Shown: positions 9,102 to 17,841, counted from the stretch's first letter. The stretch: DNA of 64,000 nt from Pseudomonas corrugata (GCF_001269905.1 NZ_LHVK01000010.1:62001-126000), one strand, 5' to 3'. The notes: generated by a model not told the origin, from the sequence alone. Translations and numbers: made by a program.

Positions 9102-10025
9102 ATGCCAACGACTCTGGATGATCTGAAAGAAGCGTCCGTGGACGAAGCGCCGGATGAGGTGCTGGACCCGGCGAACCTTCCGCCCGAGGGTGCGACAGTC
9201 CGCATCGAACCCTACATCCCAATGAAGTTTCGCGACATCGTCACGCTGTACTTTTATGACGAACTCATCGACTACATTCCAATCGCTGCCGGTGCGGTGG
9301 ATAAGGACGTTGAGTTTCCCGTAACCGCCCAGGTGTTTATCGATAACGCCCAGGACGACGTCGTGGAGATCTACTACGAGGTGCAATTCGAAGGCGTCGG
9401 GCCGGCACAGAAATCTGCGGTGCTGCCACTGAGGCTGTATGCAGGCTTCGAAGCCGACGCCAAGCTCGACCTGAGCGGCAGGAACTACATCGCCGCCGTC
9501 GAAAAGCCGCCGTTGCAAGTGCCGGACTACGCTCGCCTGACGCGCACGGCGGATTGGGGGAGCGGTCCCTATAACTTCAGCAGCAGCGACGCTCACATCG
9601 CGCTTGTCGATGAGAGCAGCGGCCAGGTCACTGCCCGGCGCAACGGGCAATGCACCATCAGCGCCACCGACAGCAGCACACCGCCCCAAACCCAGCATTA
9701 TTCACTGACGATCCAGGGCATACAGGAACTGCATTTCCTGACCCATAACGCAGACTGGGAAGGCATGAAAAACCTTTGTGCGCAGGCCGGCCTCGAGCCC
9801 GTGACGCTGACGCAGATCAAGCAATTCTGGACGCTGTACAAAGCGGGGTTGCAAGAAGGTGTGGGAACCTATCTGGGCTGGTTGAACTACCCCGTCTGGA
9901 CCGGCACCGCGCTGGGCGCCGGAACAGCCTGGCAGTACGACCTCAACGGCGACTCCGTCAACGACAATGCCGATGGCTCGGACACCCAGACACACCATCA
10001 AGTGGTAGGTATTTACTCGCCATGA
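9102..10025 (+). CDS. Small Ig-like exoprotein with lectin-like C-terminus
   Basis: 307 residues; ATG with AGGA 9 nt upstream, 27 nt after the 5058 gene. Residues 1-115 are one Ig-like unit of the cluster type (VLDPANLPPEGATVRIEP). Residues ~118-210 resemble a Big_2-like domain (DLSGRNYIAAVEKPPLQVPDY, ATDSSTPPQTQHYSLTI). Residues ~212-307 (DWEGMKNLCAQAGLEPVTLTQI... GTYLGWLNYPVWTG... HQVVGIYS) resemble the C-type-lectin-like tip of intimin/invasin-family proteins, where W, LC, a strand and WS/WTG recur. Its stop overlaps the start of the next gene (ATGA), so the two are translationally coupled. No signal peptide is visible. A ligand-binding partner of the neighbouring halovibrin-like proteins is possible but unproven. 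Confidence 0.75.
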   Translation: MPTTLDDLKEASVDEAPDEVLDPANLPPEGATVRIEPYIPMKFRDIVTLYFYDELIDYIPIAAGAVDKDVEFPVTAQVFIDNAQDDVVEIYYEVQFEGVGPAQKSAVLPLRLYAGFEADAKLDLSGRNYIAAVEKPPLQVPDYARLTRTADWGSGPYNFSSSDAHIALVDESSGQVTARRNGQCTISATDSSTPPQTQHYSLTIQGIQELHFLTHNADWEGMKNLCAQAGLEPVTLTQIKQFWTLYKAGLQEGVGTYLGWLNYPVWTGTALGAGTAWQYDLNGDSVNDNADGSDTQTHHQVVGIYSP

Positions 10026-11668
10026 ATGGGTTATTCGTAGCCAAAAGCAAAGGAATGACTCATCGGATAGTCGCTTGGCTGGTGTCGATTGTCGCCCTGA
10101 TAGCCATGACGGTCGATGCGGCGACAGGCCCGGAAGTCGCACAGTTGCTCAATCGTAATTTCCAGTTTGCCCCCCCCGGGTGCGCAGCGCAAAAACCGGC
10201 ATATACCTGCAGCGGCGTATTGGCCCGGGGAAGTCCGGCATCGGGGGAGTTCTGGAAACATGATCCGATATCGTCGCAACTGGGCGCACAAGGCTTCACC
10301 TACCTGCGCGCCGACATTGGCACGCAATCCCTGGGGCTGCCCTACGGCGTATTGCTCAGCGATGGATTCACGGCCATCGGCCAGGGCAAAGCCCTGGACG
10401 TATTGTGTGCCTACCCTTTCCAATTTACCCCGCAAGCCGACCGGCCCGACTTCGGCTGTGGCTGGATCGCGGCCAATGCCAGTACGGCAACGGATCCCGC
10501 TTCCTGCGCAGCCCAAGGCGTCAGCGACGCTGAAGGCTGGCTCGAACATTTTCGTCAGCAAAACCTGCGGCCTACTGGCCAATGTTCTTTCAGCGGCCTT
10601 GAGGCCGAACAATTCCAGGCCAGCCTGATCGCCCACGAAAGCCTCAACAGCATCTGGTCGGTCCTGCCTATGCAAGTTCAGATCAGGAACTGGGATGCCA
10701 ACGCTCCCAGGCAGATGCCGATTCTAGGTCTGTTCTACGATGTAACGCAGGCGGATGCCCTGCTCGGCGCCCAAAAGGATCAGCGGGATTATTTCAACGC
10801 AACGGGTGACTGGTTGCCCATCTTGCGCATGAACCTGAGTCAGGCACCGGGGGCCGTATTCGGTTTCAACCAGCAGGACCAGTTGTACGTCGGCTATCAA
10901 GTCGCATCGAAGTTGAATGCGCGGTATGGCGATGTCTCTGCGAGCTGCCAGGGCGAGCAACCGGCGTTCAGGTGCAATGGTGTCCTGATTCGGGCCGCCG
11001 ATGCCTCGGCCGGTTTTCGCGCCTGGAATCCCAGCCCGAATTCGATCAGTCGTAACGGTGTTTCATTTTCTTACGTACGAGCCGATGTCGGCACCCAACA
11101 GCTCGCGGGCACCCAGGGATTCATATTCAGGGAAACCTTCGCCCCGACAGGTTATCCGGTGGCCCTGCGCTGCGCTTATCCGGCCAACGCCGGGACCGCC
11201 TCGATTCCTGACAGTTGCCGCGCAAGCTGCGAGTCTCAGGGCGTGACGACGGTCGCCGCCTGGCAATCCAGGTACGCCGGCAACCCGGGAAACAGTTGTG
11301 CATTCGCTAGCAACCCTGCTCAGTTCCAACTCAGCATCGCTGTACGCCCGACCTTCAGCAGCCCCCCAGCGATACTGAAGTGGAACGAAATGATCATCGC
11401 GGCCTGGCCCGACGACATTCCCAAAGAACTGCCACTCGAGGCGCTTTTTTATATCTCGGGAAGCGCAACGGGGTTCGCGAACGCCGCGTTCATCCAGCGT
11501 GACTACTTCCTGCACGCGGAAAACTTCCTGCCTATCGTGCGCTTGAACCTGCTCGCCACCGATGGACATCCGTTCAGTTTCGAACCGCAGGATCAAACGG
11601 TCCTGGGCACATCGACGCAGGCACTGATCCAAGGCATCACCCCCAACCCGGATAATGAAGGGTGGTAG
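10022..11668 (+). CDS. Secreted halovibrin-like protein, duplicated domain
   Basis: 548 residues from the ATG overlapping the previous stop; ATG 10055 is an alternative start. A signal peptide is clear (basic start, then IVAWLVSIVALIAMTVDA before ATGPEV). Two tandem domains of about 240 residues follow, each with EVAQLLN/VASKLNARY, C-x-G-VL-x-R, FS/TYxRADxGTQ, a Cys-rich middle, W-NE/WD, and QRDYF-x-x-x-x-x-(W/F)LPI-x-R. The pattern is that of proteins annotated halovibrin (HvnA) in Pseudomonas, named after secreted NAD-glycohydrolases of Vibrio fischeri; the family match is from memory. Conserved Cys residues suit an exported, disulphide-bonded protein. The gene is followed after 37 nt by a longer homologue. 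Confidence 0.7.
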   Translation: MNGLFVAKSKGMTHRIVAWLVSIVALIAMTVDAATGPEVAQLLNRNFQFAPPGCAAQKPAYTCSGVLARGSPASGEFWKHDPISSQLGAQGFTYLRADIGTQSLGLPYGVLLSDGFTAIGQGKALDVLCAYPFQFTPQADRPDFGCGWIAANASTATDPASCAAQGVSDAEGWLEHFRQQNLRPTGQCSFSGLEAEQFQASLIAHESLNSIWSVLPMQVQIRNWDANAPRQMPILGLFYDVTQADALLGAQKDQRDYFNATGDWLPILRMNLSQAPGAVFGFNQQDQLYVGYQVASKLNARYGDVSASCQGEQPAFRCNGVLIRAADASAGFRAWNPSPNSISRNGVSFSYVRADVGTQQLAGTQGFIFRETFAPTGYPVALRCAYPANAGTASIPDSCRASCESQGVTTVAAWQSRYAGNPGNSCAFASNPAQFQLSIAVRPTFSSPPAILKWNEMIIAAWPDDIPKELPLEALFYISGSATGFANAAFIQRDYFLHAENFLPIVRLNLLATDGHPFSFEPQDQTVLGTSTQALIQGITPNPDNEGW

Positions 11669-11705
11669 TGACTGATTGAAGGGTTTTACCAGGAGCATCA
11701 AGCTC

Positions 11706-14700
11706 ATGCGCTATCTCATTGTGTTCATGCAAACCCTGGTGCTCACCCTGCTGTTCGCCAGCGTGCCGACGCTTGCCGTCACCGGCCCGGAAGTCGCGCA
11801 ACTGCTCAACAACCGCTACAAGAACACCGTTTCCGAATGCCCGGTCAACAAGCCGGCCTACTTCTGCAGTGGCGTGTTGGTACATGGAAGTCAAGGCTCG
11901 GACACCTTCTGGACACATGACGCCGCGTCCATCCAATCAGGTGCCGAGCGCTTCAACTATTTACGGGCCGATCTCGATACCCGCCAGTTGTCGCAAAAAA
12001 ATGGAATCGTGTTTTCCGATTCGTTCACGGCCATTGGCGTGGGTAAATCTCTCGACGTGTTGTGCGCCTACCCCTTCGAAATGACCGTTTCAGGTCATCG
12101 CCCCGACCATGGTTGTGGATTGCCAACTGCGACGAACACCACGCAAGATCCCAGTTCATGCGCCGCATTGGGGATCAGTGACGCCTCCAGTTGGCTCACG
12201 CATTTTCAGCAACAGACCCAACAGCCCGAGCAGCAATGCTCGTTGAGCAGCCGCGTGGCCGCGCAGTTCAAGGCCAGCCTGGTCGCCCACCAACTCATCG
12301 ATTCCGAGTGGGCCGCCAAGCCTAACCTGTTGCAGATCAGAAACTGGGATGCCCAGGCACCTGAACGGCTGCCTTTGCAGGGCCTGTTCTATGACACGAC
12401 ACAAACAGGGGCCCTGCTGGACGCGCAAAAGGACCAACGCGATTACTTCACCGCTACCGGAGAGTGGTTGCCGGTCCTGCGAATGGATCTGAACCGCGCT
12501 CCGGATGCGGTCTTTGGTTTCAATACCCAGGATCAGTTGTACGCCGGTTATCAAGTAGCGTCTCGGCTCAATGCCCGGTACGCCAATACGGCAGCGGCCT
12601 GTCAGGGCGATACACCCGCCTACAACTGCAGCGGTGTACTGATTCGAACCACCGATGCCTCGCTGGATTTTCGGGCATGGAATCCGAGTCCCGGCTCCAT
12701 ACAGCGCAACGGTGTGTCATTTTCCTATATGCGGGCAGATGTGTATGTGCCCAAACTCGCCTGGGCCAAGAACCAGGGCTTGATCCTGAAAGAGTTAGCG
12801 GCCCCCAGCGCCCACCCGCTCACGGTACGCTGTGCTTATCCTTATGATGGGGCCACTTTTTATCGCTCGGACAGTTGCAATGCACATTCCTCAGCACCGC
12901 AAACAAGCATACCGTGCGCAGAACAGGGAATTACTGACGAACACCAATGGCTAGCGTATTTCAATGCGCTGGCCAGTAAACATACGTTGTGCAGCTTCAC
13001 AGGAGAAACAATACCCTTTGATGTCAGCCTCAAGGCCAGAGCTTTGTTGGATCCCGCTGTACAGCGAGAGCAGAATGAAATCATCCTCGCCAAATGGCCG
13101 CAGGACATCGGAGAGCAACTTCCGCTAGAAGCCTTTTTCTACACAACCGTCGCAGCAAAACCCAACGCGGTCTTTTTTCAGAAGGATTACTTCCTGCACA
13201 CGGGGCGCTTTCTGCCTGTCGTTGGCGTTGACCTTTCGGCTACGGACGGCAGCGTCTTCAGCTTCAATCCAGACGATCAGATATCCCCCCTCTCCGCTTC
13301 GGTAAAAGAAGCCAACGGGAATACCCTGGACCCGGTCAATGCCGAGGACTCGTTGACAGTCGTGGTGCCATCCAACATCGGCTTGCTTCCCGACGACAAA
13401 CTCAAGGTCACCTGGGCCGGTGCGCCGGGAACACCAGCCGGGGGGTCATACACCTCGGACGAATCGTTGGTCAGCGCCGGGTTGGAAATCCCAATCCCTT
13501 ACACGGTGGTGGCTTTTAACCTGGGCCAGTCGGTGACGGTCACCTACACGGTCATCCGCAACAACGTGGAGTCGCCGGCGTCGATTCCACTCAGTCTGAC
13601 GGTACTGCCTCTATCCCAGGACGATCTGCTGGTCTCCAAGCCAAAGATATTGCAAGCGGCCAACAATGGCGAAGGGCCTGAGCTTGACCTGGCCCTGGCA
13701 AACCCCGATGTCGAGTTACGCATTGAAGGCTGGCCGCACATGGCCAAGAACCAGTACGTATGGTTGCGTCTGAGGGGAGAAAAAACCGATGGCACCAGGC
13801 ACGACTACACGGTGTGGAAGGCCCCGTCGCGGGTTACGCCGTCGGAATATGATCGCCGCTACCTGAAAGCCCCGGTCCCCTACAGTTACTTGCAGGCCCT
13901 GCGCGACGGCAGTGTATTGAGCGTGGAATTCAAGGCCGCGCTCAGCCAAAGCACGGACGAATCCCAGGCGGTGACCTTCCCGTTGCGTACATATACCGTC
14001 CATGGGCAGGTCTTACCGTTCCCTCCTTCGGTGAAAGAGGCCGATGGCACCACCTTGAACCCGATCGATGCCGAGGACTCGCTGACCGTCATGGTGCCAA
14101 CCAGCATCGGCTTGCTTCCCGACGACAAACTGAAGGTCACCTGGGCCGGTGCACCGGGAACACCGGCGGGGGGTTCATACACTTCGGACGAATCATTGGT
14201 CAGCGCCGGGTTGGAAATCCCAATCCCCAACACGGTGATGGCTTTTAACCTGGGCAAGTCGGTGACGGTCACCTACACGGTCATCCACCACAACGTGGAA
14301 CCAGCGACGTCGATTCCACTCAGTCTGATGGTACTGCCTCTCTCCCAAGACGATCTGCTGCGAGCCAAGCCGAAGATATTGCAAGCGGCCAATAATGGTG
14401 ACGGTCCGGAACTGGACGTGAACACGTTAACCGGCAGCGCCAGCGTGCGAATCGACAGTTGGCCACATATCGCGGCAGGCCAGTACGTATGGCTGCACCT
14501 GGCAGGTACGAAGATCGATGGCTCGGACTATGAACGCACCCTATGGGGAGATGCCAACGGGAGCCGGGTCTCAGACAAATGGGTATCAGATGGCTTCGCA
14601 ACCAATAGCACCGCATCGCTTGGCGACCTTCAGGGGTTACGCGATGGCAGTACGCTAACGGTGGGTTTCAAGGCTGCCTTTGACCAACGCAACGTCGAAG

Positions 14701-14756
14701 CCGAGGCGGTGACCTTTCCGTCACGAACCTACACGATCCGGGGGAAGCAGGAGTAG
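11706..14756 (+). CDS. Halovibrin-like domains fused to Ig-like exoprotein units
   Basis: 1016 residues. ATG 11706 follows AGGAG at 10 nt; the in-frame TTG at 11676 has no such site. Signal peptide MRYLIVFMQTLVLTLLFASVPTLA. Residues ~26-525 are two tandem halovibrin-like domains closely related to the 10022 product. From ~526 the protein switches to the Ig-like type: two consecutive ~245-residue blocks (ASVKEANGNTLDPVNAED... and PSVKEADGTTLNPIDAED...) nearly identical to each other and clearly related to residues ~600-850 of the 1137 product. A secreted enzyme has therefore been joined to the module used by the other cluster proteins. Last gene of the 5058 operon. Enzymatic activity (possibly NAD glycohydrolase) is inferred only. 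Confidence 0.72.
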   Translation: MRYLIVFMQTLVLTLLFASVPTLAVTGPEVAQLLNNRYKNTVSECPVNKPAYFCSGVLVHGSQGSDTFWTHDAASIQSGAERFNYLRADLDTRQLSQKNGIVFSDSFTAIGVGKSLDVLCAYPFEMTVSGHRPDHGCGLPTATNTTQDPSSCAALGISDASSWLTHFQQQTQQPEQQCSLSSRVAAQFKASLVAHQLIDSEWAAKPNLLQIRNWDAQAPERLPLQGLFYDTTQTGALLDAQKDQRDYFTATGEWLPVLRMDLNRAPDAVFGFNTQDQLYAGYQVASRLNARYANTAAACQGDTPAYNCSGVLIRTTDASLDFRAWNPSPGSIQRNGVSFSYMRADVYVPKLAWAKNQGLILKELAAPSAHPLTVRCAYPYDGATFYRSDSCNAHSSAPQTSIPCAEQGITDEHQWLAYFNALASKHTLCSFTGETIPFDVSLKARALLDPAVQREQNEIILAKWPQDIGEQLPLEAFFYTTVAAKPNAVFFQKDYFLHTGRFLPVVGVDLSATDGSVFSFNPDDQISPLSASVKEANGNTLDPVNAEDSLTVVVPSNIGLLPDDKLKVTWAGAPGTPAGGSYTSDESLVSAGLEIPIPYTVVAFNLGQSVTVTYTVIRNNVESPASIPLSLTVLPLSQDDLLVSKPKILQAANNGEGPELDLALANPDVELRIEGWPHMAKNQYVWLRLRGEKTDGTRHDYTVWKAPSRVTPSEYDRRYLKAPVPYSYLQALRDGSVLSVEFKAALSQSTDESQAVTFPLRTYTVHGQVLPFPPSVKEADGTTLNPIDAEDSLTVMVPTSIGLLPDDKLKVTWAGAPGTPAGGSYTSDESLVSAGLEIPIPNTVMAFNLGKSVTVTYTVIHHNVEPATSIPLSLMVLPLSQDDLLRAKPKILQAANNGDGPELDVNTLTGSASVRIDSWPHIAAGQYVWLHLAGTKIDGSDYERTLWGDANGSRVSDKWVSDGFATNSTASLGDLQGLRDGSTLTVGFKAAFDQRNVEAEAVTFPSRTYTIRGKQE

Positions 14757-14792
14757 CTCCTGTTCAAAAGAGGCGAACCGGGCGTCCGCCTT

Positions 14793-14902
14793 GATCCTTC
14801 CCACGCTCTGCGTGGGAATGCCACAACGGACGCTCTGCGTTCGGCTCCTGAGGGACGCAGAGCGTCCCAGGCTGCATTACCACGCAGAGCGTGGGAACGA
14901 TC
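14793..14902. repeat. GATCGTTCCCACGC palindromic repeat, full copy
   Basis: Ends are inverted (GATCC-TTCCCACGC on the left, GCGTGGGAACGATC on the right), with an inner pair GGACGCTCTGCGT / ACGCAGAGCGTCC. It directly abuts the broken DUF6124 gene that follows. Confidence 0.85.
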
Positions 14903-14904
14903 AA

Positions 14905-15052
14905 CAATCAGCTCTTTGCCGTCGTCAATGGCATCGACACTGAAGTCCTGCTCGCCAACCTCAGCGAAACCCTCGCCTCGGCCAATGCCATAGTCAGTGA
15001 TCTGGCCTTCGAGCTGAGCGAACCGTGCGCTGGATAACGTCGAACAGCGCTA
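14905..15052 (+). pseudogene. Broken DUF6124 gene fragment
   Basis: The frame NQLFAVVNGIDTEVLLANLSETLASANAIVSDLAFEL matches the 18059 product from its DQLF motif but lacks its N-terminus, which is replaced by the palindromic repeat. After FEL an internal deletion of roughly 70 bp removes the HVALGIQQLIEL segment and shifts the frame; the remaining bases (GAACCGTGCGCTGGATAACGTCGAACAGCGCTAG) correspond to the end of the intact gene. The 3' flank (CTAGCCACTCCGCCCTTGATC) is shared with the 18059 gene, so gene and repeat were copied as one block. Confidence 0.75.
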
Positions 15053-15066
15053 GCCACTCCGCCCTT

Positions 15067-15175
15067 GATCGTTCCCACGCTCTGCGTGGGAATGCCTCAA
15101 GGGACGCTCTGCGTTCGGCTCTTGGGGACGCAGAGCGTCCCAGGCTGCATTACCACGCAGAGCGTGGGAACGATC
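15067..15175. repeat. GATCGTTCCCACGC palindromic repeat, full copy
   Basis: Same element as at 18396, with the same left flank (CCACTCCGCCCTT). It closes the broken DUF6124 fragment on its right side. Confidence 0.85.
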
Positions 15176-15203
15176 AACCAGCGCTAGCCAAGACAATACA
15201 CCT

Positions 15204-15252
15204 CCTGTGGCGAGGGGATTCATCCCCGCTGGGGTGCGAAGCGCCCCCAAAC
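15204..15252. repeat. GTGGCGAGGGG-family repeat, single arm
   Basis: CTGTGGCGAGGGGATTCATCCCCGCTGGGG followed by GCGAAGCGCCCCC, as in the copies at 37981, 39664 and 43925. From here to 15410 nothing else recognisable was seen. Confidence 0.65.
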
Positions 15253-15410
15253 CGGACGACGCGGTGCAACAGAACAACCCCGTCAACCGTTTTGCGACTG
15301 TCGCGCAGTCGGACTGGGATAAGCCTCTCACCATAGAAGTCTGCCCCCGAGCAACTCTGGGGAGGCATCCGCCAACTCCACACCACCGCTCGTCTTAAAT
15401 CCGCGCTCAC

Positions 15411-15457
15411 CTGTAAGTTCTGACAGTAGGCAATTGCCTCGGCCTGACGTGTGATAC
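15411..15457 (+). promoter_or_regulatory. Lux-box-like palindrome with weak -10
   Basis: CTGTAAGTTCTGACAG (15411-15426) is identical to the element at 4976. TGATAC at 15452-15457 sits at the same distance as the -10 candidates of the other three promoters. It would drive the 15490 gene. Confidence 0.55.
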
Positions 15458-15489
15458 CCCTAACGTCCGTTACCTGCCAGGAGAATCCG

Positions 15490-17250
15490 ATGGATATCCA
15501 ATCTTCTACCCTGGACGATTTGTTCGAGCTGTATCCCGTGATCATTCCAGGCTGGATCACCCCAGTGAAACCGGCCGGCATCGCCGATGGTGGGATTCCC
15601 AAAAGCCTTTACGACGGCCAGCCTCAGGGGCTTCTCTGCCTGATTGATCCGTGGACGGAGCTCAAGCGTCAATCCTGGACAATGGCGGCCTATGATCGCG
15701 CTGACCTGTTCGTCAATGACGATCCCACTCCCGTCGCCGGCAAGACCGTAGATCCGGGGGAAGAGCAGGATCGCCTCCCCTTGTACATCCCCCATGGGCA
15801 GTTGATTCATGGGGTCAACAGGCTGCATTACAAAGTGACCCGCCCCGGTGAAAACGCCGCGCCCTCCAGGGACCTGCATGTCCTGTATCACCTGCGCGCA
15901 CCCGGTGAGCCGGCACCGACAGGCCTGGATCTGGTGATCCCGCCCGACGTTGTCAACGATGGGGTCAGCGCCGAGCGGGCGGCGCAGGGCGTGGAGTTCG
16001 GCTTCGACTACAGCCACCGGCGAGACTACGACCATATTCGCCTTCTGCTGGGCAATGCGACGGTTGAATGGGAAATCACCGACAGTTCGATACCGGTGGT
16101 GAAAACCCTGTTCACCGACACCTTTCAACAGGCGGGTGACAATCCCAATACGCTGGCGGAGTTCGTGGTTTTCGACCAGTTGGGCAACGTCAACCGGTCG
16201 CCTACCAAACGTTTGGATATTCATCTTGGCTCTGCGCTGGTCCTCCCTACCCTCGACAGCGTCCAGGACGCCAACGAGGTGGAGATCCCGGACGGTACCA
16301 CCACCGTCAGCACCACTTTGAAACTGTCGGGCCAAGCCAGCAAAGGCCGGAAAGTCGAAATTTTCGAAGGCAATGACCCCAACCCTGTCTCCAAGGGTGA
16401 GGCAACCGCTGATAACGCGTCCGGCATTTGGGAACTCGAGATAACGGTCGAACTGGGCCCTCGCCGGCTGTACGCAAAGTCGCTCTATCACAGTGGCAAT
16501 GTCTACTCCAACGCACGCACCCTCACGGTGGTGGAGGCCATCAGAGTGGTCTCGCTGACCGCTTCGCCTCGTGGCGCGGAGTATTCGTTCGCGCCCGATA
16601 GCGGCTTCCCGACTACAGGCTTCAATGGCGCACGTTTCAAAATAAACGTGGCAGGAGGACGGCCTCCTTATTTGTTTTCTGCATCGAATTCCGCATGGGC
16701 GTCCATCCATGCAGAAACCGGTGAAGTGACAAGAATCACTTATCATGAAGTTACCTTTACGGTAACGGACGCTGCGCAACCGACCCCCAACCGTGCCACC
16801 TTTGCAATGAAACAAGCGGCCTTATGGTTCACAGGACTTTATGGCTACGAGACGTGGTCCGCCGCCGCGGGCCGTGGCAGACTGCCTGCACCGGGGCATT
16901 TGACTTCAGGACAGGGCGTGCGGGGGTTAGGGACCCTGTTTGGGGAATGGGGGGATATGCAACAGGGGTATAACTGGACGCTGGGTGGCACAAACGAAAG
17001 CGGTGTTCCCGACCCCAACCTATCGGAATATTGGACGCATCAAAATTCAGGAGACGGAAGCTATTACACGGTCAGCATCAAATACGGCTATGTCTATAAG
17101 CGCCCTCACAACTGGTTTATTCCTCATGTTGGAGTTGAATCCTTAGGACCTGCCCCACTGTTCCTGGACGCCTTCGGATTTCCTCCGGGATTGCGCCCTC
17201 CCAAGGATTACCCCGATACCCGCGAGCTGGAAGAAGGCTCGCCGACCTGA
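15490..17250 (+). CDS. Modular exoprotein with Ig-like units and invasin-type lectin-like tip
   Basis: 586 residues; ATG with AGGAGA 5 nt upstream. The N-terminus shares the cluster module (GGIPKSLYDGQPQGLLCLIDPWTEL, then HLRAPGEP, then PPDVVNDGVSAERAAQGVEF), matching the 1137 protein in order. Residues ~250-350 look Ig-like (LSGQASKGRKVEIFEG). Residues ~355-440 resemble a bacterial Ig domain (RGAEYSFAPDSGFPTTGFNG, VTDAAQPTPNRATF). The tip (WFTGLYGYETW, RLPAPGHLTSG, GVRGLGTLFGEWGDM, Y-WT) has the layout of the lectin-like D-domain of intimin/invasin relatives. There is no signal peptide and no beta-barrel. A surface-binding role is inferred. Confidence 0.8.
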   Translation: MDIQSSTLDDLFELYPVIIPGWITPVKPAGIADGGIPKSLYDGQPQGLLCLIDPWTELKRQSWTMAAYDRADLFVNDDPTPVAGKTVDPGEEQDRLPLYIPHGQLIHGVNRLHYKVTRPGENAAPSRDLHVLYHLRAPGEPAPTGLDLVIPPDVVNDGVSAERAAQGVEFGFDYSHRRDYDHIRLLLGNATVEWEITDSSIPVVKTLFTDTFQQAGDNPNTLAEFVVFDQLGNVNRSPTKRLDIHLGSALVLPTLDSVQDANEVEIPDGTTTVSTTLKLSGQASKGRKVEIFEGNDPNPVSKGEATADNASGIWELEITVELGPRRLYAKSLYHSGNVYSNARTLTVVEAIRVVSLTASPRGAEYSFAPDSGFPTTGFNGARFKINVAGGRPPYLFSASNSAWASIHAETGEVTRITYHEVTFTVTDAAQPTPNRATFAMKQAALWFTGLYGYETWSAAAGRGRLPAPGHLTSGQGVRGLGTLFGEWGDMQQGYNWTLGGTNESGVPDPNLSEYWTHQNSGDGSYYTVSIKYGYVYKRPHNWFIPHVGVESLGPAPLFLDAFGFPPGLRPPKDYPDTRELEEGSPT

Positions 17251-17268
17251 GCCCCCGGGAGCCAGGCT

Positions 17269-17423
17269 CTATCGCAGTTCCGAGTCGTCCAGGTCATCGC
17301 CCAGGTCCAGCTCGCAGGGCAGCTCGAATTCTTCGTCGGAGGCCAACTGACGGGCAATGTGCGCCTTGAGGCCGACCGGCGTGGCTTCGATTTCGGCGCG
17401 CGGGGCTTCGTTTGCGTAATGCG
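17269..17423 (-). pseudogene. 3' fragment of an unidentified gene
   Basis: One minus-strand frame reads EEPHYANEAPRAEIEATP, GLKAHIARQLASDEEFELP, then ELDLGDDLDDSELR and a TAG stop. It looks like the acidic C-terminus of a real protein and starts exactly where homology to the adhesin fragment ends, in another frame. I do not recognise the parent gene. Confidence 0.4.
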
Positions 17424-17650
17424 GTTCTTCGCCGTATCCGCCCCGCCCGCAATCATCCCCCCTGCTCCCGGTGTCACGCCGTAGTGGCTGGCGAGGTCGA
17501 TGCCGGCCAGGTCGATGGTCTGGTTCGGCGTGGCGCCGGCGGTGGCGCTGACGTTGATGCTGGCGATGACCGATGCGCCGTTGCCGGTGACGGTGAAGTG
17601 CAGGTAGTCGTCTAGGGAGGCACTGGTGCCGTTCTCTCCCAGCAGCAGTT
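17424..17650 (-). pseudogene. Displaced fragment of the RTX adhesin 3' end
   Basis: The minus strand encodes QLLLGENGTSASLDDYLHF, then TIDLAGIDLASHYGVTPGAG and AGGADTA, almost identical to the C-terminal secretion region of the adhesin whose gene ends at 20667. There is no start, no upstream domain and the end is fused out of frame to another fragment. A palindromic repeat abuts its upstream side. It is a recombination relic, not a gene. Confidence 0.8.
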
Positions 17651-17759
17651 GATCGTTCCCACGCTCTGCGTGGGAATGCCTCAACGGACGCTCTGCGTTC
17701 GGCTCTTGGAGACGCAGAGCGTCCCAGGCTGCATTACCACGCAGAGCGTGGGAACGATC
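17651..17759. repeat. GATCGTTCCCACGC palindromic repeat, full copy
   Basis: Complete element with inverted ends, inserted exactly at the left end of the adhesin homology (CAGCAGCAGTT|GATCG). Confidence 0.85.
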
Positions 17760-17841
17760 AATCATCGCGAGCAAGCTTTGCTCCCACAGGTTTGTGGCTC
17801 AACTGACCGGCATTGCGCCCCTATGTTTATTTCACAGTAGG

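Noticed and set aside
9776..10021. N-terminal extension of the 10022 gene
   Set aside because: This stretch overlaps the 9102 gene in another frame and lacks a ribosome site; the signal peptide begins only after 10022.
17208..17774. 188-codon minus-strand frame containing adhesin-like sequence
   Set aside because: It runs through a palindromic repeat, an adhesin fragment and a frame-shifted second fragment; it is a fortuitous fusion of relics, described here as pseudogene pieces.
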